64,000 bases of DNA from Lateolabrax maculatus (GCA_031216445.1 CM062215.1:7896001-7960000), one strand, 5' to 3'. Positions 12,054-23,331 are shown, counted from the first letter of the stretch. Translations and numbers: made by a program. The notes: a model not told the origin generated them from the letters alone.

Positions 12054-12699
12054 CAGACAGCCACAGGGATGCCAGCCAAGCCATATGTGATGGATGCTGT
12101 TTGAAATATCTGCCTTCGGCCAAAGTAAAGCGCAAAGTGTGTGTATCAGCATACAGCATACACACACCACCCCCACGGGGTGACCGGTGAGGAGCTGCTG
12201 GGTCAGCCGACTCAGTGATTGGTCAGCCAGGTAACACTTTTGGTGTTTGAGCAGGTCGTGTGCAGGAAAAGGTCAAGTTCAGGGCTGAGACGGGAGCTTT
12301 TTATTGTGAATATGCAGATTAAGAATAAAATATGAGTTGATCCATTGAGTATGTAATAAGTAAATAATAAAACATGACAATAGAAACACTTAGATAGAGG
12401 AAAATGCACAGAGGAAGGGTTCTCCAAAGTTGTTACCAGGTCACAGCCTGTTGCTGCAGAGACAGCCATATATGGCAAAGTTGACAAGGCAAACATGACA
12501 TGAACAAAAACTGAAAATACATGTTTAGCTTTAGGGTTGCAGCTATCTAAAAATACCCTCCCACATGCTCCCAGCTTGTTTTTCCAGCTTACAGTGAACC
12601 TAAATGCCTCTTCGTGTGTTTCTATAGAGATGAAAGACCTTTGAGATCAAGCAAAACTAATAACCTGGAGGACCCATGGGTGAGAGACAGAGAGAGGTA

Positions 12700-12718
12700 A
12701 AGAGAGAGAGAGAGAGAG
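12700..12718. repeat. (GA)n tract
   Basis: A perfect AG run of about nine units inside a wider purine-rich stretch beginning near 12680. Confidence 0.95.
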
Positions 12719-12851
12719 CAGATTAGATTAAGCAGAGAAGATTGGAGACACAATAGCCAGATGAGAGAGACGTGAGATAACAGGACCAGCAAGACACACC
12801 ACAGGACCGCCGCTGTGACAGGAGAGGGGACCTGCAGGGGAGTCTGGGGCT

Positions 12852-12854
<3 letters not shown>

Positions 12855-12893
<39 letters not shown>
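12855..12893. repeat. (AC)n microsatellite
   Basis: A perfect run of about 19 units. Confidence 0.97.
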
Positions 12894-12896
<3 letters not shown>

Positions 12897-13279
12897 CATA
12901 CACCACTAGAAAAATAAGACACAGGTTTAAGAATTTTTTGTTATCTAATGTTAACTAATGTTATGATATGATCAGAAATAAACTTGGTGAGTACAATGTT
13001 ATTATTACTAATATAAATTACAGCAGAAAACTACAAAAATAAGACTGATAAGAAGTTCTAAAAAACCAGAAATATCCGTTAAGGTTAGAATGAGGCCAAA
13101 ATTACGTGAAGATTTAATTGTAGTCAGTGAAGTATAGTGGCACAGATCTGTGTCTGTTGTCCTTTACTGCACATTTCCCTGTCATTATACGCGGGGTTAA
13201 TGGATAATTGCATAGTGGGGAATTGTTGTGTTTTGTCTCTCTTTACTTTACTTTGAGTGGGATCAAACCAAAACAGCTT
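12894..13279. other. AT-rich stretch, nothing recognised
   Basis: No coding frame, repeat family or motif cluster that I can support. Confidence 0.5.
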
Positions 13280-14070
13280 AATTCAGCTACTCATCCCGTC
13301 TACGCCAGTAACAATGCATTGCCTTTGTCCTCTTTCATATTTGACACAGATTAGTGTACTCTGGCAATGAAAAACGCTGTCTTTCCCTCTGGGAGACATG
13401 GGCTTAATGAAAACAGATTGCAAGAGTGGAAATGCAAAGCAATTGCCAAGATTCAAAATCTCAGGCAAAAACTTGAGCAACAAAAACTGATTGCAGTGAA
13501 ATTGTGATCACCGGGACTCACTGGGGAAGGCTATAATATTATCGTGTTCCTTCTCGGATTGTTGAGTCATTATGAAGATTAAAAAAACAAGCAGATCAAT
13601 TAGATGCCAAATTCATCCTCGGAAAACATTGTTCCCATTAATTCAAGTTGCTATCAGTCAGAGAGGACAGCTGATTCATGCTGAGCAGCTTGATGACGGG
13701 GCTTCACCTCAGCGCGACGTCACTCCCCCTTCAAACGAGGACGTCCCGGCCCTCTTATTTGAAAACTCACATGATTCACCAATCGCGCCACTTCTGGACG
13801 GTGCTTGGGAGATTTTGTTTTGCCATCAACCAACGTCAAATCGGCATCTTGCTAACGTCACAACAAATTCAAGCTGTCGTGTGTCTTTTGGACTGCGGGG
13901 CTGAAGCTGCGGCCAAGTTAAAAGCTAGTATAAACAAGGATGTGGACAGCCATGTTTCGAGAAAAAAAGGAATAGAACTCAAAGCTCCTGACCTCTTTTT
14001 ATTGCTGTTTGGGTTTGGATATTGGCCAGAACTTGGAATCCAGCAGTTTGCTGACTGTTATTATTGGTCA
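13280..14070. promoter_or_regulatory. Candidate CNE cluster with SOX/POU-like sites
   Basis: About 0.8 kb of low-repeat sequence with the texture of a developmental enhancer. AACAATGCATTG at 13310-13321 combines a SOX-type AACAATG with a 10-base palindrome, CTTTGT follows at 13323-13328, and ATGCAAAG, one base from the POU octamer, is at 13432-13439. Short plus-strand frames (13572-13904, 13678-14073) are open but unrecognised. Enhancer function is inference. Confidence 0.35.
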
Positions 14071-14524
14071 TAGTGTCCTTTGGGAAATTGGAGTGGGGAA
14101 AACCAAGGGGGAAGACTTCACAAGATCTCAGATTTTCATACATTTACGCATTTGACTAAATCCCCAACGTCAGTATCTTTCTTATTGTAACAGATACTAG
14201 AATGCAGTCAGTTTTGCCCGAAAACACATGGACCCAGTGTTGGTCCTCACCCTCCTGTGCTCTCTGTTGTATCCCTCTCCAGCTCCATCCTCACTGATCA
14301 CCAGCCTCCAGATGGGGGACTTGTTTGCCACGGGGGTAAACAACCAGTGCCTGGGTGGCTCCTGGACTCCGATTCCCCCTCCTCCCCATGTCCTCACGGT
14401 CTTGTGAGGACGACTCTGTGAAGCCACAGACTTCTTAACCCCTTTTTCACCGCGCGGGCAGAACTGACCAGGACACACTATTCTATTATTCGCCATCACA
14501 GCCTGCAGTAGTTTAGAAAGAGAT

Positions 14525-14578
14525 GAAACGTGGATATACAGTCAGATGTTCCCAGCTGGTGAAAGTGTCTAAAAAAAA
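14525..14578. repeat. Dispersed repeat copy A2
   Basis: Same orientation as copy A1 at 10676-10728, with a 33-base identical core. Similarity ends near a run of A at 14571-14578. Confidence 0.7.
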
Positions 14579-15376
14579 CCCTGGGTCAGAGGCCTGGCTC
14601 TATTCCTCAAGGGAACTACTTCACCTCGTGTGATTTATTCCATAACATAAAACAGCGTGTTACTGAATACATCAATTCCATTTATTCATCTTCTCTTTCC
14701 CAGTTGTTTACAAAGGCTTGCACTTGTTGTACACTCTTCTTGTACATTGTGAGGCCATCACGTGGAATATGAGGGTGTTTTAATGGGGCCGGAGCATAAC
14801 AGTTTATGTTGGCCGGACTCTTCCTCGTCTACTCACTTCCTCCTCGCGTTGCATTATTTTTGGCCCCCGTCAGCTCGTCCATCTCTCTCGCCTTCGCCGG
14901 TTCTTTACCCTCACGTTTTGAACCCGTCTCAACTTTTTAAATGAGTCTCTGACCCCTCTTTCTCAACCATCCAGGCCTCCTGATTTATTCATTTTTTTTG
15001 ATATCATGTCATCCTTCGTCTTAACCCATTCCCATTTTTCATCTTTTTTTCTCACTGGGCCACAATGACTCTGTCTGACCACCCAAGTCCTTCATGCAGT
15101 GGAGCAGGTCACAATCAACAAGACCAGCTGGGAGGAAGTCCTATCTCAAGTGACTCTCGTCTTGACTGTTTAATGCACACACTTTTAAGAGCCTTAAAGA
15201 AAGTTGCATGTAGGGACAGAAAGCCTGTAAAGTGAAGATGGTGAAATCTTACTACAAAAACCCTCTCGAGTTCTATACGATTGGCAACTAGATACAAAAA
15301 GGAAGTGAAACATGAAATTGCAGAAGGCCCTGATGAGAAGAAACAAGAAAGTAAAAAAAAGCCAGAGGATAGACCG
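14579..15376. other. Non-coding stretch with pyrimidine-rich part
   Basis: C/T-rich on the plus strand around 14860-15060 with no fixed repeat unit. No gene recognised. Confidence 0.4.
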
Positions 15377-15400
15377 TGCGCGCGCGTGTGTGTGTGTGTG
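15377..15400. repeat. Compound (CG)n(TG)n tract
   Basis: A short alternating purine-pyrimidine tract: CG units followed by TG units. Confidence 0.9.
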
Positions 15401-15700
15401 CGGTCATCTTCCACACATAAACTCATGTGGCGCGCACGCCGCCGCTCATTGTGTGCTTCACTATGTGCCGAGTGTGTTCTCTCGTCGTGTCCTCTCCCCT
15501 GTGTCCATTATGGTGATAAGGCCTCCATTGAAGTGCTGCCAGCCCACAGATAAAGAGCCACAGAGAAACTTTTCTGTGAACAAGCCGCTCCTGCAGACCC
15601 CCGCCACCCCGCCGGTGCCAGGCTCCCATCAACATCCCCCTCGGAAAGACCTCCTCGTCCCTCCAGTCTACACTTCTCGTATCCTCACTTCTCATCTACT
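15401..15700. promoter_or_regulatory. CNE-like block
   Basis: Mixed-composition sequence directly after the CG/TG tract, with TCCATTATGGTGATAAGGCC at its centre. Plus-strand frames of 176 and 90 codons and a minus frame of 90 codons overlap here. Their mutual overlap and lack of domains argue against real coding. Confidence 0.25.
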
Positions 15701-16027
15701 CTCTTCTCTGTTTTCCTTTCTTCTGCTTGGGCTGCTCATACCAGACTCTTCCCTCGGAGCTAAAAAGGACACACTCTTATACCTTTGCATTTCTCCTAAC
15801 AGGGCCTCTATTAAAAATATCAAATGGATGTCTTTAAAATGAACTCTTCATCTCTCCGCTCTTCTTTTCTCTTCTCTAAACATAGTTAAACTCATTGTTA
15901 CACCCTGGTCAGTGCACCAATTAGTACTCTGTTGGCTACTTACGAGTTCTGAGAGGTGACCACGCATGGGTAAACCCTCACAAACACTTTACACATCACG
16001 AGTTTTGCTGTCTTGTGCGCACTCACT
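15701..16027. other. Pyrimidine-rich non-coding stretch
   Basis: CT-rich words near 15690-15730 and 15845-15885. No gene recognised. Confidence 0.45.
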
Positions 16028-16053
16028 CACACACACACACACACACACACACA
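16028..16053. repeat. (CA)13 microsatellite
   Basis: A perfect CA run. Confidence 0.96.
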
Positions 16054-16189
16054 GGCTCTGACTCACTCATGCTCATACAGGCCGATACTACACTTTTACG
16101 CACATGCACACATGGTGATACATGTATTTATTCAAGCAATTAACATTATTCCCCCCACACACTCTCTCCAGCTATCTGAGTCAGATGTA

Positions 16190-16256
16190 TGTGTGTGCGT
16201 GTGTGTGCGTGTGTGTGCGTGTGTGTGCGTGCGCATGTGTGTGTGTGTGTGTGTGT
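16190..16256. repeat. Tandem 10-mer within a TG tract
   Basis: GTGTGTGCGT occurs four times in perfect tandem at 16191-16230, followed by a GCGCA interruption and a (TG) run. This is a higher-order unit derived from a TG microsatellite. Confidence 0.93.
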
Positions 16257-16259
16257 TAG

Positions 16260-16480
16260 AGAGAGCGACGGTAGGTGCTTTGATGTCCTGCCGGGTGGGT
16301 TGGAGCTGCACTTTGAGGGCGCAGCAGGGAGGCTGGCGTGCCAGGCTCGTCCTCCTCCATGCCTGTTTCCTCAAAGGACCCCCGAGACCCAGCATGCCCT
16401 CTGGTGCCGTTTATCAAGGCCTGCCAACAATAAGCCATATTAAAGCACTTAAGGAGGCACAAGAACTGGACTGAATGTCA
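16260..16480. promoter_or_regulatory. CNE-like block abutting the TG tract
   Basis: Low-repeat sequence starting immediately after the microsatellite. The part from about 16400 to 16475 (TTTATCAAGGCCTGCC, CATATTAAAGCACTTAAGG) looks constrained. Overlapping open frames on both strands (87, 84 and 68 codons) have no recognised domain. Confidence 0.3.
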
Positions 16481-17747
16481 CATACACAGCAGGAGAACCT
16501 GGTGTTTCTCTACCCTCCGTGACTGATAGCAAACATTCAAACCTTTTTTGAAAGCTTTTACCTTCCATGAACCACTGGAAGAATGCTCCGCTGCACAGGA
16601 GGTGATGGAGAATCAACAAAAAAATAGAACGCTGAGAAAAGCGTCATACATCTTCATACACCTGCTGTAACATCGCTGATCGGGGCTGGAAGTTTAAACC
16701 CACACAGAGAAGTGCAGCAGCAGTTTTCTGTTGTCTGACTTGTCCATTTCGTGTTGGTCATCAGAAACAACCATACAAAACACCTTCTGTGTCGTAGGGT
16801 AAAAATAACCCCACGAGACTCTTTGTATGAAGTATTTATTTTTTACTACAATAACAACCTTATTTATGACTGAATGACAGCTCTTATGCCCCCAGAAAGG
16901 ATTTTATTTTCATATGTCTCATGATTGCAGTAAAGCCAGAGACACAGCGCATTACAGGACAATATATCTGCAGGCAGGGCCTCTTGTACTTTCATGGTTA
17001 CTTAGGATTGTGAAAACAAGCAGAAGAGTTGTTGAAATATAAACAAAGAAGCTTTTTCTTGACGAAGTACAAGAGGAGTTTCATTCCAACCACCTCTGAC
17101 CCCTTTTATATACAGAATTGCTGCTAGCAGGAATCAGCAGTGAACGTTATGGCTTCCTCAGCCCTCTATAGCATTGTGAAATTGTACTATATACACCTTG
17201 AGATTAAGGTTCTTCCTGGGTGACATCAGACAGAGAAACAAATAAGACAGGCAGACACAAGGGAAAGTCGTGACCCACTTAGGGCTTTGCCAGCACAAAA
17301 AGTTTATGGTTTGTGCTGGTCTTATTTGTGTGGGATTCTCCAGACCAACGGAGACCGGAGCAGACAGAGAGAAGATTCATGAAGTGAGGGGGGGCTGGTG
17401 GAAGAAATGAGGATCGCCATACTCTGTTTGTCAACAAAGTTTCCCCTCCAGCTGTGATGGTACCCTGGTTGGATTTTTCCACAGTTGAAAAGAATCCACT
17501 AAGTGAATTGTGGTGACCTGATTCTTGCTGTGCATCCGTTTCTCCTCAAAAAAACACATTATGTGAAAGAGTCGAAGCCTTGACCTTAATATAAATGTCA
17601 TAGGAAAAGTATCCTACAAACTACTTCCATCGTGGATAAGGCATGGTACATCTTAACCCTAACACGAACTCAGGACTTACACTACACTACACCACCAATT
17701 CCTTGTTGTTTTGGCTGTAGGCTGTACCGAGGCACTGATGGATACTG
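16481..17747. other. Unassigned non-coding stretch
   Basis: About 1.27 kb with no gene, no clear repeat family and no motif cluster. Confidence 0.45.
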
Positions 17748-17752
17748 CACTG

Positions 17753-18035
17753 TGTCACAAACCGACTCAGTTCGTGTGACAAGGATAACCTCCCCGCATG
17801 AGACTAACTTAAAACTAACATTATTTATTAAAACTAAGGTTAACACACACAAACAGTGGAGTGTGCACATCAGCGAGGGCAGCAATGCAAGCAGTGCACG
17901 GATGTGTGGTTGGTGTGCTGTAGGTAGGAAGGGGCAAACAGAGCAAACACACGGGCCAGTTTATATAGTCCAAGGGCCCAGGTGAGTTCAATCAGCTGAC
18001 GACCCTCCACTGTCAATCAGTGGAGGGTCGTCACA
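17753..18035 (-). mobile_element. Solo LTR, probably Ty3/gypsy-like
   Basis: Read on the minus strand this 283-bp unit starts TGTGACGACCC and ends GGTTTGTGACA, the TG...CA ends expected of a long terminal repeat. It is flanked by CAGTA before (18036-18040) and CAGTG after (17748-17752), a 5-base target duplication with one mismatch. Inside, in the right order, are a TATA box (CTATATAAA, 17968-17960) and a polyadenylation signal AATAAA (17829-17824) about 135 bases later. A 15-base perfect hairpin lies at the U3 end. No second LTR or internal coding region is nearby, so this is a recombined solo LTR. The superfamily is a guess from the 5-bp duplication and terminus style. Confidence 0.75.
17998..18032. 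repeat. Perfect 15-bp stem hairpin inside the LTR
   Basis: GACGACCCTCCACTG at 17998-18012 is the exact reverse complement of 18018-18032, separated by TCAAT. It starts three bases inside the LTR end. Confidence 0.95.
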
Positions 18036-18077
18036 TACTGTTGTAGTTTTAATTCACTGTTGCATCATTTCAGTGCT

Positions 18078-18335
18078 AATTCCTTCTGCCAAGGAGTTCT
18101 GTTCAGCAGGATTATTGAAAAAACGTATGGCAAGATTTTCATGAAACTCAGTAAAAGGGTGTAGTATGGGCAACAGAAGAACCCAATATGCATTAAGCAA
18201 TAACAGTGGATCCGACTCAAAAAATATATCCAGACATATATACTGGCTGCACTTGCAGATTTGCATATCGTAGAGGACTGGACTGTTGGCCTAGTTGGAG
18301 GTCTTTGCTCTCCAAGAGCCTTTCTAGTTTCTTAA
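18078..18335 (+). mobile_element. Fossil non-LTR (possibly RTE-type) repeat
   Basis: The stretch matches, from memory, a very common fish interspersed repeat: TAATTCCTTCTGCCAAGGAG near the start, AAGATTTTCATGAAACTCAG at about 18132-18151, GGGCAACAGAAGAACCCA, and the end TTGGAGGTCTTTGCTCTCC...TTTCTAGTTT. It is diverged and has no coding capacity. I recall the family as LINE-associated; the RTE label is uncertain. Confidence 0.65.
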
Positions 18336-20039
18336 GATTTGATTTCACAGGCGGTAAGTTGTTCTCAGAAATTGAGGACATCTATGTCAAAGGAGACGAG
18401 GCACGTTTTTGGAAAAGTGGGCACACCAAAACAATTCCACCATTTCATCGTAAAGTAACTCCTGGAATGTGTGGAGTGTGATGGATTGATGATGTTAAGA
18501 GTGGCAGTTTTTGTCTTCGTTAAAGTCCTGTTGGTTAAGGCCAACATGGAGAATTTACTCAAAAAGTGGTTTGTCATTTTTGTGGTCTGCTGCGCTCAAT
18601 TGTAGTTGTTTGTTGTTTGTTGTTCCTGGCAAGTCCGGAGATGTCCAAGACTACAGATGTACAGTGGGCCTATACTTTGTGTCTTGAGGGTGAAGCTGAA
18701 GGCCGACTACTAATTAAGATATTGGAACAAAAATCTGACATCAAAATCAAAATAACATGAGTTGATGTCTTTTCTGACACCATTTAGAAGCTTCCAAGAG
18801 TATAATACATGGTTTTGCTTGTGTACCAGAAATGGAAGGGTTTGGATGGAAAAATCCTCACAATTCTTCCAGTTGATCAAATTAGACAAATACAAATAAC
18901 CTCCCCTTTTATTTGGATTAACTAAGTACAGTAAAGCCACAGTGATTGCACGAAATTGCTCCTTTTGAAGGGAGGCATATTTTTCCATGACCGCTGATCA
19001 TCTTCTCTCCAAAAGGTGGATTGCACTGAGACCTGTGCTCAGAATAGTTCCAGCAGCAGAAATATCCCTGTAAATTACATCTGATACTCATGTGCCCTGA
19101 AACCGTGAAAAGAGCGGAGCATGGCTGCCTGTCATAATATGTCCTTGGAAAATGCCTGGGTCAAAAAATTTTAGTCTTGGCATTCGTTTTAACCTGGAAG
19201 GAGCTCAGGAATGGTGGAATTTGCTGTATTCAGATGATTCAAATAGAGTCCGGTGTTTTGTCACTGACAAGAAAATATTATTCACTTCTTATCACTGCTG
19301 TCTCACCCACAGTACCTCGTCTTTCACTTCCACTTTTATTTGATATTTGAATTTAAAATTATTCAATTAATAAATGAATGTCACTTGGCTGTTAAAGGCA
19401 AGGGTATGCTTGAAACAAATTAGTTTGTACAAAAAGTGTTGTTCAATCACACTTACGTGTTATACCTGTTCCATTTGGCCGCACTCAAATTGCAATAATG
19501 GTACAAATGCGCACACTTGCAGACATTTTCTCCTAAAAGGCACTCTTTATTTGTACACACAAAAAGAGAAGGAAGTAGTAAGAAGGAGAAAAGTGCCTTG
19601 CCTATAGCACTGACACCTTGATTCTGCCCCTCACTTCAATTCATTCAGTGGGAACTGGATGTGAGCTACAACCAGTGTAGTGAGCAGACAAGTGATGTGA
19701 GAAGAATTTAAAGAGATTGAACACCAGGCCGGCAGCAGCATTGAGGATTTCCTTTTGAGGTCTGCACCTTTCACTGATTATCTCACCTTTCTGTCATTTT
19801 CTGACCAATTTTCCCTCCATCACCCGCTCCCTAGTCGGGGCTGTACATGTGAAGCCAGTGTTTGGCAGTGGTCAGCGTGTGCCTGCGCATCACTGTGTGC
19901 AAAGAAGGGAAGCATGTGTACATCCATAAATGGTATCCATCAGAAGGGGGCACAATCTTTTCCGAGTCTGTTTGTGGTGATGAAACGGGATGAATGTTGG
20001 ATCCACAAGCTGAAGGAAAAAAAAAGGGAGTCTGAAGCA
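18336..20039. other. Unassigned non-coding stretch
   Basis: AT-rich DNA with short unrecognised frames and no repeat family or splice-supported exon that I can name. Confidence 0.45.
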
Positions 20040-21105
20040 GTTTAACCTAGTCTGGTGCATATGGCAGCTATCTGGCTTAATTGCCAGGGATTTCCATTGC
20101 TTCTTAGCAGTTTAATCATCTCTCGCCGATTTTTGTTGGCCATCTGGAAATGATATGCTCTCAATTAACTCTCCTCTTCCCCGTTCAAGGTTTTAAGACT
20201 TTGTTCCACTTTGAAGTTGCTTCCAGGCCTACAGCAGACTGAGGCTTTCCTTCAGCTTCACCTAGGCCGTGATGCTAGAACTCCGTCGTAGACGTAGGAG
20301 CTGCTGCTACTACCGCACATCACTTATCTGCCGGCCTAAGTTTTCCTCCTCTCTCCCTCAGTCGTACTGTGTTTCGTGAACCTGGTCCTCATTAACCTTG
20401 AAAGTGGAAAATAGCGAATGATTGAATAACTGCTGGATGAAACTTGGAGAAGGACATTTTTCATTGACTGTGGCTGACAGGTAGTGACGTTTCTTGCAAT
20501 AAAGCGTGCAGGTTGAGACGTCAAGGCCTGAGATTGCTGCGCCAGCGGCCCTGTTTCTGTTAGGGTCCCTGTCTTCCCTGAAGATTCGCTCATTTTTATT
20601 GGTGTGACCTCTTCAACAGCATTTCTACAACACCTTTAGAGCCCCTGCGTAGTGGATAACGCTTTATATCACTATCGTGCCAGCATGTGTAATCCTGCCA
20701 GGTGTGAAAGGCCAAAGTGTTGCAGTTTTCCACTTTTGGAACTGGGGCATTTGGACAAAGCCAATATGCCTTGAGTGTAAACAAAGGTGAAAAATGAGCA
20801 CACTCCAGTCTGCCACCCTCGAATAAGAAAATGAGAGCAAACAGCAAAACGCTCATAAAAATTAATTAACTTCATGAGAATGGAAAAAGTGATGGATGTT
20901 TCGCTTCGTTGGGTTTTAGTCTCCAGATCCTGGCCAAGGCTATAATTTGCATCCTTGCAGTGATGTTTATTTAGGAGCAGATGTTTTATTGAAATTTTGG
21001 GGCGATGCAAAGCTTCAATCCATGCAGTCTCCTTAGCGCTTCAAATCAATCGTCCCAGCGGCCCTGTTTCCCTTATAAATAAATGAGAGAATGCATATTA
21101 TGGCT
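20040..21105. promoter_or_regulatory. Long CNE-like block
   Basis: About 1 kb without simple repeats and with many homeodomain/E-box-like words: GGCTTAATTGCC near 20072, CATCTGGAAATGATATGC near 20140, CACTTATCTGCCGGCC near 20320. A 16-base word CCAGCGGCCCTGTTTC occurs at both 20542-20557 and 21055-21070. No frame looks coding. I infer a deeply constrained regulatory block, to be confirmed by alignment. Confidence 0.35.
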
Positions 21106-21734
21106 TTTTTTTTTTTGTCTGTGCGTCTGTATGTACACGTTTGAAACACATGTGTGGGAGGTTGGAAGCAGGGAAAAATCAGACTTTTGGGTATGAAGTC
21201 ACATGGCAAGTAGCTAGCTAGGTGATGGCAGAGGGCCAGTTTTCCACCTTATGATGAGAACCATGTATCTGGTGCAACACGTGCGGAGGAAGGTATGGTG
21301 TCAGAGAATACCAGCGCTGCTGCATCATCCCAGCGGCTGGATGACCACCTTCGCTGCCCCTGATCCTCTGCCTTTCTTCTTTCCCTCTACCTCCTATCAC
21401 CTTTCACTTTTCTCCCTGCCTTTTTTCCTCCCCAGCCTTGCTTCGCGTTGCGCACACACTCGCCGCACATCATCTGGTGGCTTCCTTGCGCATATGTGCG
21501 GGTCAACGTGTGGAGCTGAAAGCAGGTCAGGGGTGGGGGGGGGGATCCGGGTAGGCTTTGTTTTTGCATAGAGGTGAGCATGTCACAACAGGATTGAATA
21601 CTTCCGTGGTCCTTGACACTCTCACAGAGCCCCCAGTTTCCCTCAGCGCTCTGTTTAGATAAGGGGCCTCCTGCCCTCCTTTCCAGGGGCCCCCAAGCAC
21701 TTACAGCTGAGATGCAGGCTGGAGTGATTATTCA
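21106..21734. other. Non-coding stretch with G-run
   Basis: A T run at about 21106-21116 and a G-rich run at 21530-21551 (GGGG, then ten G, then GGG) that fits a G-quadruplex pattern. No gene recognised. Confidence 0.45.
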
Positions 21735-21763
21735 GACGGGGAGACGGGGAGACGGGCAGACGG
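21735..21763. repeat. Short tandem (GACGGGGA)n
   Basis: Three to four copies of an octamer close to GACGGGGA, the last degenerate. Confidence 0.9.
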
Positions 21764-22870
21764 TGCACGTGCGCAGTCCTCCCCTCCCAATCCCCCCCCA
21801 CTCCCCTAGTTTTATGCTCGCAAACTCACCAGCTCAGCAGTGTGAATCCCCAGTCCTCCCATTGCAACCTCGGGGCCCTTCTCTTGCTGTTTAGATGCAA
21901 CAAACAAGTTATTGTTTATTTACTACAGGCTTTATTGCAACATAAAGCATTAACGAAGGTGTTTGTCAACTTTAAATGTTGAGAAAGCGATTCCAGTGGG
22001 TTGATAGCCACGCAGTTCTACGAGGTGCTTAATTCTCACCTTTTTCATGTTATTTATAGGACTTACATCATTTTAAATCACTTGAGTGAAAAAGTATCAG
22101 CTTCAACGTGTGGCACAAAAATAAAATGAAAAAAAAAACCCTCAAATCAGCAGTTTTATTCCAAGACAAAACAAAACACTGTTTGGGAAAATCCAAGCCG
22201 CAATATATTTCACACTATATTAAGAAGACAAAGAACATTGGGCTTAAAAACTCTACATATTGAAAGCATACACATGCCGTTTTGGCTGATGAGACTGCAT
22301 GTGCAACATATTTCGACTGATCAAAAGCTTTTAATGTTTCTGCTTTTCATTGCAGAGTTGAACACGATTACAGCTGGGTTCGGCATTTGTTGGGTCCATG
22401 AATAAAATTTTCAGAAAGATGTGTGTACGTAAAAAGTCTGTAGACATTATCAGTTAGTCATGGCCATGGAGTAGTAGAACAAGGGAATGCATAGGAAAAT
22501 AGGAAAATAAGTATTAAAGGCACAACGGTGTCTGAATGTTATCAAGTAAGTTGTCATATTATGACACTTAATGTGGTGTTTATTATAATGTGGCACTTAT
22601 AAGTTCATAAGATCAATTTGAAATATTAGTGGAAGCATAAACCACAGGTCCTCCAGGAGTTCCAGACAAATTTTAACAATCAAGAGGAAATCTTATGTCT
22701 TTAGTGTTATTAAGAGTGTGCTCCCATCACCATCATCAAGACTGTTGTGATCCTGTCTTAAGCCCGTCTGGAACTTCTATGAGCATATAAGGCCTGTCTG
22801 ATCCGATCTTAACTTAAACTGCGAGGATCTGGACCTGGTGGGCTCAATAACTGAGAAGTGGCGATAGAAT
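21764..22870. other. Unassigned non-coding stretch
   Basis: AT-rich apart from a C-rich run at 21780-21805. No gene or repeat family recognised. Confidence 0.45.
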
Positions 22871-23152
22871 CCTGGGAAATACACGTATCCACTCTCTCGC
22901 CCGCAGTCAGATGAGAAGATCAATGCCGCTCTTCATCAGTCTGTATGCTACGTCTGACGCTGCAGCCACAGGACAGTGAGCTTAGCTTAGCATAACGAGG
23001 GAAATGCCTGCTAAGCGTGCTGATTCCTCCTGTGTCCAGTCCTAATGCTCAGCTAAGCTGCCAGCGTCCTGGCTCTGGCTTCATATTTAGGGTACATGCA
23101 TGAGAGTGGTATCAATGTTCTCATCTAACTCTCGGGCAAGAAAGTGAACTAC
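22871..23152. mobile_element. Palindromic MITE-like repeat (TTAGCTTAGCATAA family)
   Basis: The left arm (about 22871-23004) reads CAGTCAGATGAGAAGATCAA...GAGCTTAGCTTAGCATAA. The right arm (about 23005-23152), reverse complemented, reads GAGTTAGATGAGAACATTGA...GCAGCTTAGCTGAGCATTAG. Both match a fish dispersed repeat that I recall well. The two arms meet tail to tail, giving an imperfect palindrome of nearly 300 bases. Either the element has long terminal inverted repeats with most of its centre lost, or two copies lie in opposite orientation. There is no coding capacity. Confidence 0.7.
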
Positions 23153-23314
23153 TTACAGCATGATTAGTTTGCATTCAGCTTACTCTCTTTTACGTATAGC
23201 ATAGTTTTAAAAGTACATTAGTGTAAGCTGTGGCTGGAATAGCAGTTTCACTTTTTAGTGAAATAGCATAAATGCGTGCAGGCCCATCCCCACTCAAGAC
23301 TGATTATTTGTTGG

Positions 23315-23331
23315 GTGGGGGGGGGGGGGGA
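23315..23331. repeat. Poly-G tract
   Basis: A run of G with one interrupting T at its start. Confidence 0.95.

Noticed and set aside
15312..15842. 176-codon plus-strand open frame
   Set aside because: It runs through a CG/TG microsatellite giving a Cys/Val run and through pyrimidine-rich DNA, with no domain. Openness follows from composition.
17998..18032. Hairpin as a Helitron 3' end
   Set aside because: No CTRR terminus at the expected distance on either strand; the LTR explanation accounts for the whole unit.
20542..21070. 16-bp repeated word as a functional duplication
   Set aside because: A single 16-mer match somewhere in 64 kb is expected by chance at an appreciable rate, so it is noted only as a detail of the block.
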